From Thalassospira indica (lineage in GTDB: Bacteria > Pseudomonadota > Alphaproteobacteria > Rhodospirillales > Thalassospiraceae), in assembly GCF_003403095.1 (NCBI RefSeq), contig NZ_CP031555.1, forward strand, positions 1 through 64,000: a stretch of 64,000 nucleotides of DNA, in the 5' to 3' direction. The notes beneath the pieces were generated by a model. The model was not told the origin of the DNA. It searched no databases and saw only the letters and a program-made list of their open reading frames with translations. The translations under genes were made by a program, and so were the position numbers. This document shows positions 34,640 to 44,440 of this stretch, piece after piece. Positions within the stretch are counted from its first letter, which is position 1. Every line of letters begins with the position of its first letter.

Positions 34640-36450
34640 GCCGCACCTCCGTTTTCATGTTTACGCTTTACCGGGGGCAGACTTTTGATGTCGTCGCTTT
34701 CATTGGACAGATTGCGAATCACGTCTGTTCGTTCGCCGAACTGTTTGACCCGCCCGTCCTGCATCACCAAAAGCTTGTTGGCATATTGCATGATGCTTTG
34801 ACGGTGCGCGATCAGCACCACCATTGCACCGGAATCCGCAGCCTGGCGCACAGCACGGATAAGGGATGCTTCGCCCTCGGCATCAAGATTGGCATTGGGT
34901 TCATCAAGCACCAGCAGACGCGGCCAGCCATAAAGCGCGCGCGCCAAAGCAATGCGCTGTTGCTGCCCGCCAGACAGGGTATGTCGGCCGGCACCAATCG
35001 GCGTGTCATAGCCCAGCGGCAATCGACCGATCATTTCATGCACGCCGGCTGCACGGGCAGCCTCGATCACCTTGCGCGGGCTTGCGTCGCGCATGCGGCT
35101 GATATTGTCGCGGATGGTGCCGTTCAGAAGCGATACCGATTGCGGCAAATAGCCGACCATGTCGCCAAATGATCCGCGCTCCCACAGATAGGCATTGTGG
35201 CCGTCAAGATAGACACCGCCTGTCGCAGGCTTTGCCGTGCCAACCAGCAATCTTGAAAGGGTTGATTTCCCGGCCGCAGACGGCCCGACCACACCCAATA
35301 TATCGCCCGGCGACAGTTCGAAACTGATCCCGCGCAGCACCGGCACATTCGATCCCGGCACGGCATAGACCAGATTATCGACAACCAGCGGGCCTTCGGA
35401 ACGCGGGGTTGGTTTGATTTCGCGTTCGGACTGGCTTTCTTCGAGCATCAATCGAATGCGTTTCCACGATGAAAACGCCCCGACCCATGCCCGCCAGTCG
35501 CGGGTGACATTATCAAACGGCAACAACAGCCGCCCCATGATCACGGTCCCGCCGATCATGGCACCGGGCGTGGTTTCGCCCTGAATGACAAGGTAGGCCC
35601 CCATGGCCAGCACAATGATTTGCATGCCGAACCGGGCAGAGCGGGTGATGGAATACATGCCCTTGCTGCGCACGTTACCGACATCAAGCAATTCGCTGGC
35701 GTGGATTTGTGCCTGACGCCAGCGCAGGGCGAGGGCTGGCATCATGCCCATTGCCTCGATCACTTCGGCGTTTGAAACCGTCGATCCGATATCGCCGATA
35801 TTGCGCAGATTGGCGTCTGTTCCTTCCTTGGTGACCTGACGGACCATCACATCACCGAGCAGGCTTAGCCCGATCAGGGTCAGAACCGCCACCAGCCCGG
35901 CAATCCCGTAATAGGGATGCAGGGCAAACATCACGAAAAGAAAAATCGGCGACCAGATCGCCTCAAGCGGGGCGGCGATGGTAGTGCCGGTGATGAAGTT
36001 GCGCAGATCAGAAAGGTCGCGCAGGACCTGGGTTCCGTGCAGCGATCCTTTTTCAAGCGCCACACGCATCGCCGCCGAAATTGCCGGCAGGTTCAACCGG
36101 CGCAAAAGCGACTTTGCCATTTCCTGAAAGACAAGCGCGCGCACGAAATCAAGGATGCCATACAAAATGATCGCACCGACCGCGATCACCAGAAGCAAAA
36201 GCAGGGTATCGGTGCTTTGACTGTTGATCACGCGGTCATGCACCTGAAGCATGAACAGCGGCACGGTAAGTTGAAGGATATTGATGAAGCCGCTCATGAC
36301 ACCGGCCCATCCAAGCCCGCGCACGAACGTAAAGCGGGCCTCGCGAATGACCGATCTTGCATCAAGTTCGGGCCGGGCTTCCTTCGAGTTCGCGGGCGAA
36401 CTCACAGGCGAATCCACCGGTTTTGCCAGCTTTTTGCGGCGAAATTGCAT
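34636..36450 (-). CDS. Type I secretion permease/ATPase (PrtD-like)
   Basis: The inner-membrane ABC exporter of a type I secretion system, 604 residues. Six membrane segments (about 55-320) are followed by an ATPase domain with Walker A GPSAAGKST, the signature LSGGQQQRIALARAL and Walker B LLVLDEPNANLD. It has no N-terminal C39 peptidase domain, so it handles RTX-type substrates with C-terminal signals rather than double-glycine leaders. It heads a two-gene operon with the HlyD adaptor. The start ATG 36450 has no strong ribosome-binding site. Confidence 0.93.
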   Translation of the reverse strand: MQFRRKKLAKPVDSPVSSPANSKEARPELDARSVIREARFTFVRGLGWAGVMSGFINILQLTVPLFMLQVHDRVINSQSTDTLLLLLVIAVGAIILYGILDFVRALVFQEMAKSLLRRLNLPAISAAMRVALEKGSLHGTQVLRDLSDLRNFITGTTIAAPLEAIWSPIFLFVMFALHPYYGIAGLVAVLTLIGLSLLGDVMVRQVTKEGTDANLRNIGDIGSTVSNAEVIEAMGMMPALALRWRQAQIHASELLDVGNVRSKGMYSITRSARFGMQIIVLAMGAYLVIQGETTPGAMIGGTVIMGRLLLPFDNVTRDWRAWVGAFSSWKRIRLMLEESQSEREIKPTPRSEGPLVVDNLVYAVPGSNVPVLRGISFELSPGDILGVVGPSAAGKSTLSRLLVGTAKPATGGVYLDGHNAYLWERGSFGDMVGYLPQSVSLLNGTIRDNISRMRDASPRKVIEAARAAGVHEMIGRLPLGYDTPIGAGRHTLSGGQQQRIALARALYGWPRLLVLDEPNANLDAEGEASLIRAVRQAADSGAMVVLIAHRQSIMQYANKLLVMQDGRVKQFGERTDVIRNLSNESDDIKSLPPVKRKHENGGAA

Positions 36451-36778
36451 CGAAAATCATCCAATTAAGCAAAAGTCATAGTTTTTCCGCAATCTAATCA
36501 CATAGTTGCGATGACAGGATGATCTACAATAAAATTAAATATGTCGATCTCATGTTGATGATTAGACAATGTAAAAACATTAACAATGGAAGTAATTCAA
36601 AAATAAAAACACTTTCGAATTACTTCCGGACAACGAGCAAACCTGCGGGAAGAAAGAGGCGTTCGGAAAAATTGTTCAAGAACAACGTCTTGTTATCTTC
36701 CCCAATACGAAATTTGTGTCAGGGCAATCGCGCCTTGGCATCAACTCTCGCTTGGGACCAGATAACGGATCGAAACTC
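36451..36778. other. AT-rich divergent intergenic region
   Basis: No gene is supported. The stretch, which separates the secretion operon from the MarR gene, is AT-rich with many TAA/ATT runs and should hold divergent promoters. I see no clear operator palindrome. A short open frame here lacks coding character. Confidence 0.5.
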
Positions 36779-37279
36779 ATGACCGTCACTCATCTTGAAC
36801 TGGCAAATACCGTCGAGCGGATCTATCGGCGGTTTGCGGATTTGTTACGGGTAGATCTCATTCGACTCGGAAAGGATGACATCAGCCCGGCGCAAGTGGC
36901 GCTGCTTTTTACCATTGGCGAAGATGAACTCTCGGTGCGCGATCTTCTTGATCGTGGACATTATATGGGTTCAAACGCGTCTTATAATCTTAAACAGCTC
37001 GCGGAATCGGGCTATGTCGAACGTCAGGTCATGGCACGGGACAGGCGTTCTGCCCGTTTGAAATTGACCAAAAAGGGCCATGAACTCTGTCAGGCATTGC
37101 ATGAATTCCACGAAGAATATCACGACGCCCTGACCAACAATCTTGAAGACCAGCAGGAGATGGAAACAGCGCTGCGTACGTTGCGCAGACTGGAAGAATT
37201 CTGGACACAGACGCTCAGGTACGGGGGTGTTCCCATTAATGGGTCCGTCGCCGTGCAGGAGGCACGAAACAGACGATGA
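36779..37279 (+). CDS. MarR-family regulator, LdtR-like
   Basis: A winged-helix MarR regulator of 166 residues. The stretch DISPAQVALLFTIGEDELSV, then RGHYMGSNASYNLKQLAESGYVE, closely matches the LdtR group of alphaproteobacteria, which controls wall-remodelling and stress genes. The beta-wing DRRSARLKLTKKG is clear. ATG 36779 starts the family-like sequence. Stop and the next glycosyltransferase start overlap by 4 bases, an unusual coupling that suggests a link between regulator and surface-glycan enzyme. Confidence 0.85.
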   Translation: MTVTHLELANTVERIYRRFADLLRVDLIRLGKDDISPAQVALLFTIGEDELSVRDLLDRGHYMGSNASYNLKQLAESGYVERQVMARDRRSARLKLTKKGHELCQALHEFHEEYHDALTNNLEDQQEMETALRTLRRLEEFWTQTLRYGGVPINGSVAVQEARNRR

Positions 37280-38481
37280 AAATTGTCCTCGTTCATCGTC
37301 ATGGACCGGGACAGTTTGTACATCTTGCCTGCCATCTGGCCGATGCCGGATGGCAGGTTTCCTTCCTGTGCGAAGCAATGAATGTGCGCCTGCCCGGCAT
37401 CCGGACACTCCGCCAGCCTGTCACAGCTCCACCGCCTGCCATACCGTTTGCGCAATATCATCAGGATGTGGGACTTAAGGCCGCCAGAACCCTTGAAAGC
37501 CTTGTGCGCGAAGAAGGCGCACCGGACATTGTTTACGGCCATATTGGTTGGGGCAGCATGATGTTCGCCCGCGACGTTTTGCCCAAAACACCCCTGATCG
37601 GTTATTGCGAACATTATTATCACGCCACCGGGCGCGACGTTGGTTTTGATCCGGATGACGAAATCACGCTGGCGAAACGTGCGCAGCTTCGCGTGCGCAA
37701 TGCAGCCCAACTGACGACACTTGATCAGCTTGATGCCGCCATCAGCCCGACCAAATGGCAGAAATCAGCATTTCCGGCGGCCTATCACCACAAGATCGGC
37801 GTTTGCCATGACGGGATTGATACCCACCGCTGTCAGCCAAATCCAAACGCCAGCCTGACCTTGCCCGATGGGCGGGTCCTTACCGCGCGTGATCAGGTGA
37901 TTACCTATGTCGCGCGCGATCTTGAACCCTATCGCGGATTTCCGACCTTTATACGTGCGGCCGCCAAACTGGCCCAGCAAAATCCGGATGCCCAGTTCGT
38001 GATCGCCGGGGGCGATGGCGTCAGTTACGGACAGGCGCGCAAGGATGGGCGGACTTGGCGTGATGTGATGATGGCAGAAACGCAGATCGATCCGTCACGC
38101 ATCCACTTTCTGGGCCAGATCCCCCATGACCAATTGATCCGGATGTACCAGATCAGTTCGTTGCATGTTTACCTTACATATCCGTTTGTCTTGTCGTGGT
38201 CGGTGCTGGAAGCCATGGCGTGCGGGGCACCTGTCATCGCCTCGGACACCGGGCCGTGCCATGACATGATCCGCGATCGGCAGAACGGATTTCTGACCGA
38301 CTTCTGGGACAGTGATGCGCTGGCGATGAAGATGGCGTTCTGCCTTACCCATCGTGACGACCTGACACCCTTGCGTGAACGGGCCCGCAAGACGATCCTT
38401 AATCACTTTGACCTTCGACGGTGTCTGGATCGGCAAACGACCCTGATCGAGAATCTGGCGTCTGGCAGAAAAAGCCGATGA
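37276..38481 (+). CDS. Glycosyltransferase family 4-like protein
   Basis: A GT-B glycosyltransferase of 401 residues. The start KIVLVHRHGPGQFVHLACHLA is the N-terminal Rossmann strand. The C-terminal domain shows ITYVARDLEPYRGFPTFIRA, IHFLGQIPHDQLIRMYQISS and the donor-site segment SWSVLEAMACGAPVIASDTG. It overlaps the MarR gene by 4 bases. It is separate from the minus-strand glycan cluster but probably belongs to the same surface biology. Confidence 0.88.
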   Translation: MKIVLVHRHGPGQFVHLACHLADAGWQVSFLCEAMNVRLPGIRTLRQPVTAPPPAIPFAQYHQDVGLKAARTLESLVREEGAPDIVYGHIGWGSMMFARDVLPKTPLIGYCEHYYHATGRDVGFDPDDEITLAKRAQLRVRNAAQLTTLDQLDAAISPTKWQKSAFPAAYHHKIGVCHDGIDTHRCQPNPNASLTLPDGRVLTARDQVITYVARDLEPYRGFPTFIRAAAKLAQQNPDAQFVIAGGDGVSYGQARKDGRTWRDVMMAETQIDPSRIHFLGQIPHDQLIRMYQISSLHVYLTYPFVLSWSVLEAMACGAPVIASDTGPCHDMIRDRQNGFLTDFWDSDALAMKMAFCLTHRDDLTPLRERARKTILNHFDLRRCLDRQTTLIENLASGRKSR

Positions 38482-38501
38482 GGGCATCACATGCCAAAAG
38501 C

Positions 38502-38539
38502 AAAGCCAAAGATGAAACTTACGTCACCTTTGGCTTTTG
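38502..38539. terminator. Terminator after the glycosyltransferase gene
   Basis: Ten-base arms AAAGCCAAAG (38502-38511) and CTTTGGCTTT (38528-38537) enclose a 16-base loop and end in T-rich and A-rich tracts. It lies between converging genes and may serve both. Confidence 0.7.
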
Positions 38540-38598
38540 CATATTCGCTTCAAGCTAAATTAGATGATTACTTAACCAGCACATCAGACGAACAGTAA

Positions 38599-39990
38599 TC
38601 ACATCGTCATCTGCGGCAGGCCGAAGCCCTGTTCAAGCACCTCGCCAGCGGTCAGGCAGATGTCTTCGCGCCAGGGGGCGGTGACGAGCTGAACACCCGA
38701 CGGGATATTTTTTTCGACGCCGGAGCAGATCGAGATCGCCGGAAGCCCCAGCAGCGGGATTGCGATTTGCGGCAATTGTGCCTTCCACAGGCGGATCAGG
38801 GTTGCGGGACCTTCAAGGTCCTCGTCCTTGCGGAACGGCAGTTCTGCCGAAACCGGCATCAGGACGACCGGATAATCTTCAAGGAACGCCCGCCAGGCGC
38901 GGATCAGGGCCGAGCGGCGCAGGAAGAGCTTACTAAACGTGTCCTTATCAATCGCGGCGGCGCGATCGGCATAATGTTCGAGAAGGGCAATCGCGCCCGG
39001 ATCGTCTTCGGCCCGGGCGGCTTTCAGTTTGGCTTCGTGATCATCCGAAAGCCACAGGTCGATCTGAAGATCAACGGCCTCGCGGATTTCGGGGATTTCC
39101 GGTGTTTCGACTGTCCAGCCTGCGGCACGGAAAATCTCGGCGGCACGTTCGAGATCGGCCAGAATGCGCGGATCGGTCTCAATGCCGCCGGGATGGGCGA
39201 CAAGCGCGACACGCTTGGCAAAATCGGGACCGCGAAGTGGCATTGGCACACTCCAGGGATCATCGGGGGAATAGCCCGCCATCCCCTCAAGCCCGAGCCT
39301 GAGGTCATCAACCCTGCGCGCCAGCGGTCCTGATACCGCCATCAATTGTGCGCCAATCGGACGATCACCGCCGGTCTGGTTAAACATCGGAATGCGTCCA
39401 TGGGTCGGGCGCAATCCCTGAATGCCGCAGGCATAGGCCGGATAACGTACCGAGCCCGCAATATCCGTACCATGACCGATATGCCCCAAGCCCGCCGATG
39501 TCGCGGCACCCGCCCCGCCCGATGATCCACCCGGTGTAAGGGCCGGGTTGTGGGGATTAAGCGTCGTGCCATGCACCTTGTTGGAGGTAAACCAGCGATA
39601 GGAAAAAGCCGGTGTGTTGGTGCGGCCAATCACAATCGCGCCCTTGCTGCGCATGTTGCGCAAAAACGGGCTGTCTTGGATTGCGATCAAATCCGCAGCC
39701 AGCGTCGTGCCATTGGTGGTGGCGTAGCCCGCCTGATCGGAGATGACCTTGATCGTGACCGGGACGCCCGCCAAGGGACCAACCGCGTCCCCGACCTCGA
39801 TGCGGGCATCAAGCAGCTCTGCCTCTTGCATGGCGTCATCTGCGCAATCCTGAACGATGGCGTTGATGGCCGGATTGACCCGCGCCACACGATCAAGCAT
39901 TTGGCGAATGACCGTGGTGGCGCGCATTTCCCGGCTTTTGATACGGCGGGCCAATTCGCGGGCAGACAGGGAATTCGGATCGCTGGTCAT
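38599..39990 (-). CDS. Amidase signature family hydrolase
   Basis: A Ser-cisSer-Lys amidase of 463 residues. The catalytic lysine is in GVPVTIKVISD, the cis-serine in TPGGSSGGAGAA and the nucleophile in GTDIAGSVRYPA. It hydrolyses an amide to an acid and ammonia in the cytoplasm; the substrate is unknown. ATG 39990 (MTSDPNSLSARELARRI) is used because the longer frame lacks family sequence. It is the last gene of a minus-strand run with a hydroxyacid reductase and a peptide-type ABC importer, so it may process an imported amide. Confidence 0.9.
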   Translation of the reverse strand: MTSDPNSLSARELARRIKSREMRATTVIRQMLDRVARVNPAINAIVQDCADDAMQEAELLDARIEVGDAVGPLAGVPVTIKVISDQAGYATTNGTTLAADLIAIQDSPFLRNMRSKGAIVIGRTNTPAFSYRWFTSNKVHGTTLNPHNPALTPGGSSGGAGAATSAGLGHIGHGTDIAGSVRYPAYACGIQGLRPTHGRIPMFNQTGGDRPIGAQLMAVSGPLARRVDDLRLGLEGMAGYSPDDPWSVPMPLRGPDFAKRVALVAHPGGIETDPRILADLERAAEIFRAAGWTVETPEIPEIREAVDLQIDLWLSDDHEAKLKAARAEDDPGAIALLEHYADRAAAIDKDTFSKLFLRRSALIRAWRAFLEDYPVVLMPVSAELPFRKDEDLEGPATLIRLWKAQLPQIAIPLLGLPAISICSGVEKNIPSGVQLVTAPWREDICLTAGEVLEQGFGLPQMTM

Positions 39991-40016
39991 GTGGGGCGCT
40001 ACCTTATGGGTTTGGG

Positions 40017-40922
40017 TTAAGCTGTCATCGGCTCGGACTGAAGCTGGTTCCGGCGGATCGACAGAACGGTCGCCTTTGGTTCGCAAATGCTGGCGACATG
40101 CGGGGTGACGAAAACCTTGGGATGGTGCCAAAGCGGATGTCCGGCCGGCAGGGGTTCGGCTTCAAACACATCGAGCGACGCACCCGACAAATGCCCACGA
40201 TCAAGGGCATCAACAAGGGCGGCTTCATCGACCTGCCCGCCGCGGCCGAGATGGATCAGGGCGGCACCATTGGGCAATTTTGCAAGGTTTTCTGCCCCCA
40301 AAAGTCCCTTGGTCTGATCAGTGAGCGGCAACACATTGATCAGGATGTCGCTTTGGGCCAAGAAATCATCAAACGCGCCATCACGATAATGCGTCACCCC
40401 GTCTTCGGGTGGCTTTGGGGCGGATCGGGAATAGCTTGCGACCGGATAGCCGAGGGCCACCAATGCCCTTGCAACCGCACGGCCCATCAGACCAAACCCC
40501 AGAACACCAATGCGCCGTGCACGGGGTGATAGCCCGGTCAGCTGGCGTTCCCAGTGTCCGATTTTCTGATTGGCAAGAAGATTGCCCATATTGCGATGGT
40601 GCCAAAGCACGTGGAAGGTGGCAAAACCGGCCATTTGCAGGGCCTGATCCGGGTCTTCGACCCGATGGATCGGCACACCCGGCGGCAAGGACGGGCACGC
40701 CATGATGGCATCAATACCGGCCCCCACCGAATAGATCGCACGCAAATTCGGATAGCGCGTAAAGGCGTCCGGTGCCGGGACAAAGGTGACCATGAAACTG
40801 ACATCTTCGGGCCGGTCGATCTCGCCGGGCAGGCGCAGGTCCAGTTCGGGTGCCAGGGCATCAAAATGCGGGCCGTAAATGCCCCGCAAATCGATTTTGC
40901 TACAAGACAGAACGCCAATCAT
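40017..40922 (-). CDS. ghrA: D-2-hydroxyacid dehydrogenase, GhrA-like
   Basis: A glyoxylate/hydroxypyruvate reductase-type enzyme of 301 residues. The NAD(P)-binding motif is [16 protein letters not shown]. Catalytic residues are the arginine in [13 protein letters not shown], a glutamate in [13 protein letters not shown] and the histidine in [11 protein letters not shown]. It starts 4 bases inside the ABC ATPase end, so it is in the same operon. The 2-oxoacid it reduces is not evident. Confidence 0.85.
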   Translation of the reverse strand: MIGVLSCSKIDLRGIYGPHFDALAPELDLRLPGEIDRPEDVSFMVTFVPAPDAFTRYPNLRAIYSVGAGIDAIMACPSLPPGVPIHRVEDPDQALQMAGFATFHVLWHHRNMGNLLANQKIGHWERQLTGLSPRARRIGVLGFGLMGRAVARALVALGYPVASYSRSAPKPPEDGVTHYRDGAFDDFLAQSDILINVLPLTDQTKGLLGAENLAKLPNGAALIHLGRGGQVDEAALVDALDRGHLSGASLDVFEAEPLPAGHPLWHHPKVFVTPHVASICEPKATVLSIRRNQLQSEPMTA

Positions 40923-42538
40923 GCTGGCACTTCTTCGGTTTGGGCCCAGTCCGCACCGGGAACGGCGGCGAGAAGTTGACGGGTATATTCCTGTTTGGGC
41001 GACAGGAAGATTTCATCGACCCGGCCAATTTCAACCAGCTTGCCCTTTTGCATCACCGCAATGCGATCGCACAGCTGTGCCGCGACCCGCAAATCATGGG
41101 TGATGAACAGGATCGACAAAGACAGGCGTTCGCGCAAATCGCGCAGCAGATCAAGCACCTGTGCCTGGATCGACACATCAAGTGCAGACACAGCTTCATC
41201 GGCAATGATCAGTTCCGGTTCCATGGCCAAAGCACGGGCAATCCCGATGCGTTGACGTTGCCCGCCGGAAAATTCGTGCGGATAGCGCATGGCGGCATCG
41301 GCACCCAGGCCAACGATTTCGAGCAGTTCCTTTGCCTTGGCTTGGGCCTTTTCCTTGGGCACGCCACGATTGATCGGCCCATCTGTCAGCGCACTCATGA
41401 TCCGTTGGCGCGGATTAAGCGATGCATAGGGATCCTGAAAGACCATCTGGACCTTGTTGCGCTGACGGCGGAGTTCTTCCTCGGACAGTGCGGCAAGATC
41501 AACGCCGCCGACCATGACGTGACCGCCATCCGGCGTCACCAGCCGAACAGCTGTTCGGCCCAATGTCGACTTGCCCGAACCGGACTCGCCGACAAGCCCC
41601 AGCACCTCGCCGCGGGCCACCGTAAGCGAGACATCATCGACCGCACGAACTTCACGTACGGGTTTGAACAAGCCACCGCCCGTCCGGAAAGTCTTGCGCA
41701 GGTTTTTGATTTCAAGCGCAGGCGTGTCGCTCAGTTCACGCGCCTCCGGAAGTTTTCCGGTTGGAATGGCATCGAGCAGACGTTTGGTATAGTCGTGCTG
41801 TGGGTTATCAAGAACCGATGCCGCATCACCGCGTTCAACAACCTTGCCTTCGCGCATGACAATCACCTGATCGGCAATTTCGGCGACCACACCAAAGTCA
41901 TGGGTGATGAACATCACGGCCATGCCGCGCTTTTTGCGCAGATCGAGAATAAGCTTCAGGATCTGTGCCTGGGTGGTGACATCAAGGGCGGTTGTCGGTT
42001 CATCGGCGATCAGGAGTTTGGGTTCCAACGCCAATGCCATGGCGATCATCGCGCGTTGGCGTTGCCCGCCTGAAAGCTGGAACGGATAGGCCCGGATGAT
42101 TTTTTCCGGATCGGGAAGACCCACCTCGCGCACAAGATCCAATGCGCGTTTGCGGCGTTCGGACTGGGTATAAAGACCGTGTGCGGCGAACACCTCGGAG
42201 ATCTGATCACCGATGCGCATCAACGGGTTGAGTGCGGTCATCGGTTCCTGAAAGATCATGGCGATCTGGGCACCGCGCAGGGCCTGCTTTTCAACTTCCG
42301 GCAGGCGCAAGACATCGCGGGCTTCAAACATCGCCCGGCCCGATTTGACCTCTACCCCTTGCGGGAGCAGCCCCATCAGGGCATTGGCCGTCATTGACTT
42401 GCCAGAGCCGGACTCACCAACCACGCAAAGAATCTGTCCCTTGTCGATGTCGAAGCTGACATTTTCGACCGCGAAGGGGCGATCTGCACCCTCGGGCAGG
42501 CCAATTGTCAGCCGTTCAATTGTCAGTGTCGCACTCAT
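40919..42538 (-). CDS. Peptide-type ABC importer ATPase, two fused domains
   Basis: A 539-residue protein with two complete ATPase domains of the DppD/DppF type (as in GsiA and YejF). Walker A motifs are [14 protein letters not shown] and [14 protein letters not shown]; signatures are [15 protein letters not shown] and [15 protein letters not shown]. It drives uptake by the two permeases encoded upstream. It overlaps the permease gene by 4 bases. Substrates of this class include oligopeptides, opines and related amides. Confidence 0.93.
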   Translation of the reverse strand: MSATLTIERLTIGLPEGADRPFAVENVSFDIDKGQILCVVGESGSGKSMTANALMGLLPQGVEVKSGRAMFEARDVLRLPEVEKQALRGAQIAMIFQEPMTALNPLMRIGDQISEVFAAHGLYTQSERRKRALDLVREVGLPDPEKIIRAYPFQLSGGQRQRAMIAMALALEPKLLIADEPTTALDVTTQAQILKLILDLRKKRGMAVMFITHDFGVVAEIADQVIVMREGKVVERGDAASVLDNPQHDYTKRLLDAIPTGKLPEARELSDTPALEIKNLRKTFRTGGGLFKPVREVRAVDDVSLTVARGEVLGLVGESGSGKSTLGRTAVRLVTPDGGHVMVGGVDLAALSEEELRRQRNKVQMVFQDPYASLNPRQRIMSALTDGPINRGVPKEKAQAKAKELLEIVGLGADAAMRYPHEFSGGQRQRIGIARALAMEPELIIADEAVSALDVSIQAQVLDLLRDLRERLSLSILFITHDLRVAAQLCDRIAVMQKGKLVEIGRVDEIFLSPKQEYTRQLLAAVPGADWAQTEEVPA

Positions 42539-43368
42539 GCTTTGCCCTTTCGCGACAGATGCGGATTGAAGGCATCATTCAGCCCCTCACCAATCAGGTT
42601 GAGTGCAAGAACAGTGATGACGATGGCAATGCCGGGGAAGAAGCTAAGCCACCAGCTGGTGCGGATGACGGTGCGCGCAGCCCCGATCATGTAGCCCCAC
42701 GACATCGAGTTCGGATCGCCAAGCCCAAGGAAGGAAAGCGAACTTTCAAGCAGGATCGCGGTTGCGACCATCAGCGACGCCATCACAATGATCGGTGAGA
42801 CGGTGTTTGGCAGCACCTGCTGGATCAGGATGCGCGGTTTTGAAAGGCCGGCCAGACGCGCCGCATCAACGAATTCACGGGTGCGCACCGACATTACCTC
42901 GGCACGGACAAGGCGGGCGACGGGCGGCCAACTGACAATGGCAATCGCAATGGTGATGGATGCCAGGGTTGGCTCAAAAATCGCCACCAGCACGATGGCC
43001 AGCGCGAAGTTGGGGATGGTCTGGAAAAACTCGGTGAAGCGCATCGCACCTTCATCGACATAACCACCATAGAACCCGGCCAACGCGCCAAGCGGCACAC
43101 CGATCAGCAAGGCAACCACGGTCGAGACCAGCCCGACCAGAAGGGAAACCCGCGCGCCATAGGCCAGTTGGGCTGCCACGTTGCGGCCCAGTGTATCTGT
43201 GCCCAGGGGCAAACCATCAACGGCGAAGGGGGCGAGGAACGGGCGCTGAACCATTTGCCAAGGCCCATCGGAGAAGATCAAGGGGGCGATCAGGGCGATG
43301 ACGATCACGGAGATCAGCAAGACGACACCGATCATGGCGCCCATATTGCTTCTGAAACGTTTCCACAT
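42535..43368 (-). CDS. Peptide-type ABC importer permease (DppC-like)
   Basis: An inner-membrane permease of 277 residues with the N-terminal OppC segment, [15 protein letters not shown] [15 protein letters not shown], and the EAA loop [28 protein letters not shown] 43368 lies one base after the DppB stop codon and gives [14 protein letters not shown], a normal start for this family. A TTG at 43413 would overlap DppB more. Confidence 0.92.
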   Translation of the reverse strand: MWKRFRSNMGAMIGVVLLISVIVIALIAPLIFSDGPWQMVQRPFLAPFAVDGLPLGTDTLGRNVAAQLAYGARVSLLVGLVSTVVALLIGVPLGALAGFYGGYVDEGAMRFTEFFQTIPNFALAIVLVAIFEPTLASITIAIAIVSWPPVARLVRAEVMSVRTREFVDAARLAGLSKPRILIQQVLPNTVSPIIVMASLMVATAILLESSLSFLGLGDPNSMSWGYMIGAARTVIRTSWWLSFFPGIAIVITVLALNLIGEGLNDAFNPHLSRKGKA

Positions 43369-43369
43369 G

Positions 43370-44347
43370 TCAGCTACGGGCTCCGATACGGGGATCGACA
43401 ATGCGATAGACAATGTCGGTCACGATGTTGAACAGGATGACCATGGCCGCCGAGACAAGGAACACTCCCAAAATCGTGTTGTAGTCACGTGCAGCCAAGC
43501 TTTCGAACATCAGGCGTCCAATACCGGGCCAGGCAAAAACCGTTTCGGTCAGAACCGCCCCGCCGACAAGTTGACCGGCCTGCAAGCCAGCCAAAGTCAC
43601 CACCGGCAAAATGGCATTGCGCAGGATGTGACGACGGCGAATGACTGCATCCGACAGGCCCTTGGCCTTGGCGGTTTTGACAAAATCAAGCTGCGAGACT
43701 TCGAGCATGGATGCCCGCGCCATGCGCATATAGACCGCGGTAAAGAACAGACCCAATGTCAGAGCCGGCAGGATCAGGTGTTTGGCGATATCAATGACGC
43801 GGGCGAAACCGGTGTAATTGGCACCGACAGTTTCATAGCCAAAGCCCGGCAGCCATCCAAACCATACGGAAAAGACCAGAACCGCCATAAGGGCCAGCCA
43901 ATATAGCGGGGTTGCGTAGAATAAAAGCGCCATCGTGGTCAGGACAGTATCGGACGGTTTGCCAACGCGTGCGGCGGCGGCAACCCCAAAGGCGATGCCC
44001 AACACCAGGGAGACGACAAAGGCGGTTAATGTCAGCAACAAGGTTGCCGGCAACCGGTCGGCAATGAGTTCAGCCACAGGCGCGCCCTGGCGGAAGGAGT
44101 AGCCAAGATCGAGTTGCACAATACCGGCGACATATTTGCCAAGCTGGACATAAAGCGGCTGATCGAGGCCAAAGCGTTCGCGCAGCTGTTCGATCATCTG
44201 CTCGTCAGCGGCACCGGCTTCACCGGCCAGCACGACAGCCGGGTCACCCGGCGCGGCATGGATGAGGAAAAAGTTCAGAATCGCAATGGCCAGCAAGGTC
44301 AAAATAGCCTTGGATAGCCGCGACACCACGACAGCGAATATGGTCAT
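43370..44347 (-). CDS. Peptide-type ABC importer permease (DppB-like)
   Basis: The partner permease of 325 residues. It shows the N-terminal helix, the segment FLIHAAPGDPAVVLAGE typical of OppB/DppB, ALTLGLFFTAVYMRMARASMLE and the EAA loop DFVKTAKAKGLSDAVIRRRHILRNA. ATG 44347 is chosen over 44395 because MTIFAVVVSRLSKA fits the family start. Confidence 0.92.
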   Translation of the reverse strand: MTIFAVVVSRLSKAILTLLAIAILNFFLIHAAPGDPAVVLAGEAGAADEQMIEQLRERFGLDQPLYVQLGKYVAGIVQLDLGYSFRQGAPVAELIADRLPATLLLTLTAFVVSLVLGIAFGVAAAARVGKPSDTVLTTMALLFYATPLYWLALMAVLVFSVWFGWLPGFGYETVGANYTGFARVIDIAKHLILPALTLGLFFTAVYMRMARASMLEVSQLDFVKTAKAKGLSDAVIRRRHILRNAILPVVTLAGLQAGQLVGGAVLTETVFAWPGIGRLMFESLAARDYNTILGVFLVSAAMVILFNIVTDIVYRIVDPRIGARS

Positions 44348-44401
44348 AGGTCCCCGTAGCATCCCGTATTTGAAATCCCGCCTGAACGCGGGCAATCAGG
44401 A

Positions 44402-44434
44402 AAAGAAGGGGGCGGACCGGCAAACGGTCCGCCC
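44402..44434 (-). terminator. Intercistronic hairpin between binding protein and DppB genes
   Basis: Ten-base arms GGGCGGACCG and CGGTCCGCCC with a 5-base loop follow the binding-protein stop codon and precede CCTTCTTTTCC on the minus strand. Partial termination would keep the binding protein in excess of the permeases. Confidence 0.7.
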
Positions 44435-44440
44435 GCAATG

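Noticed and set aside
36519..36782. Short AT-rich frame before the MarR gene
   Set aside because: No ribosome-binding site, no domain and overlap with the expected promoter region.
40850..42073. A 407-codon plus-strand frame opposite the ABC ATPase
   Set aside because: The minus strand encodes two perfect ATPase domains; the antisense frame is a shadow.
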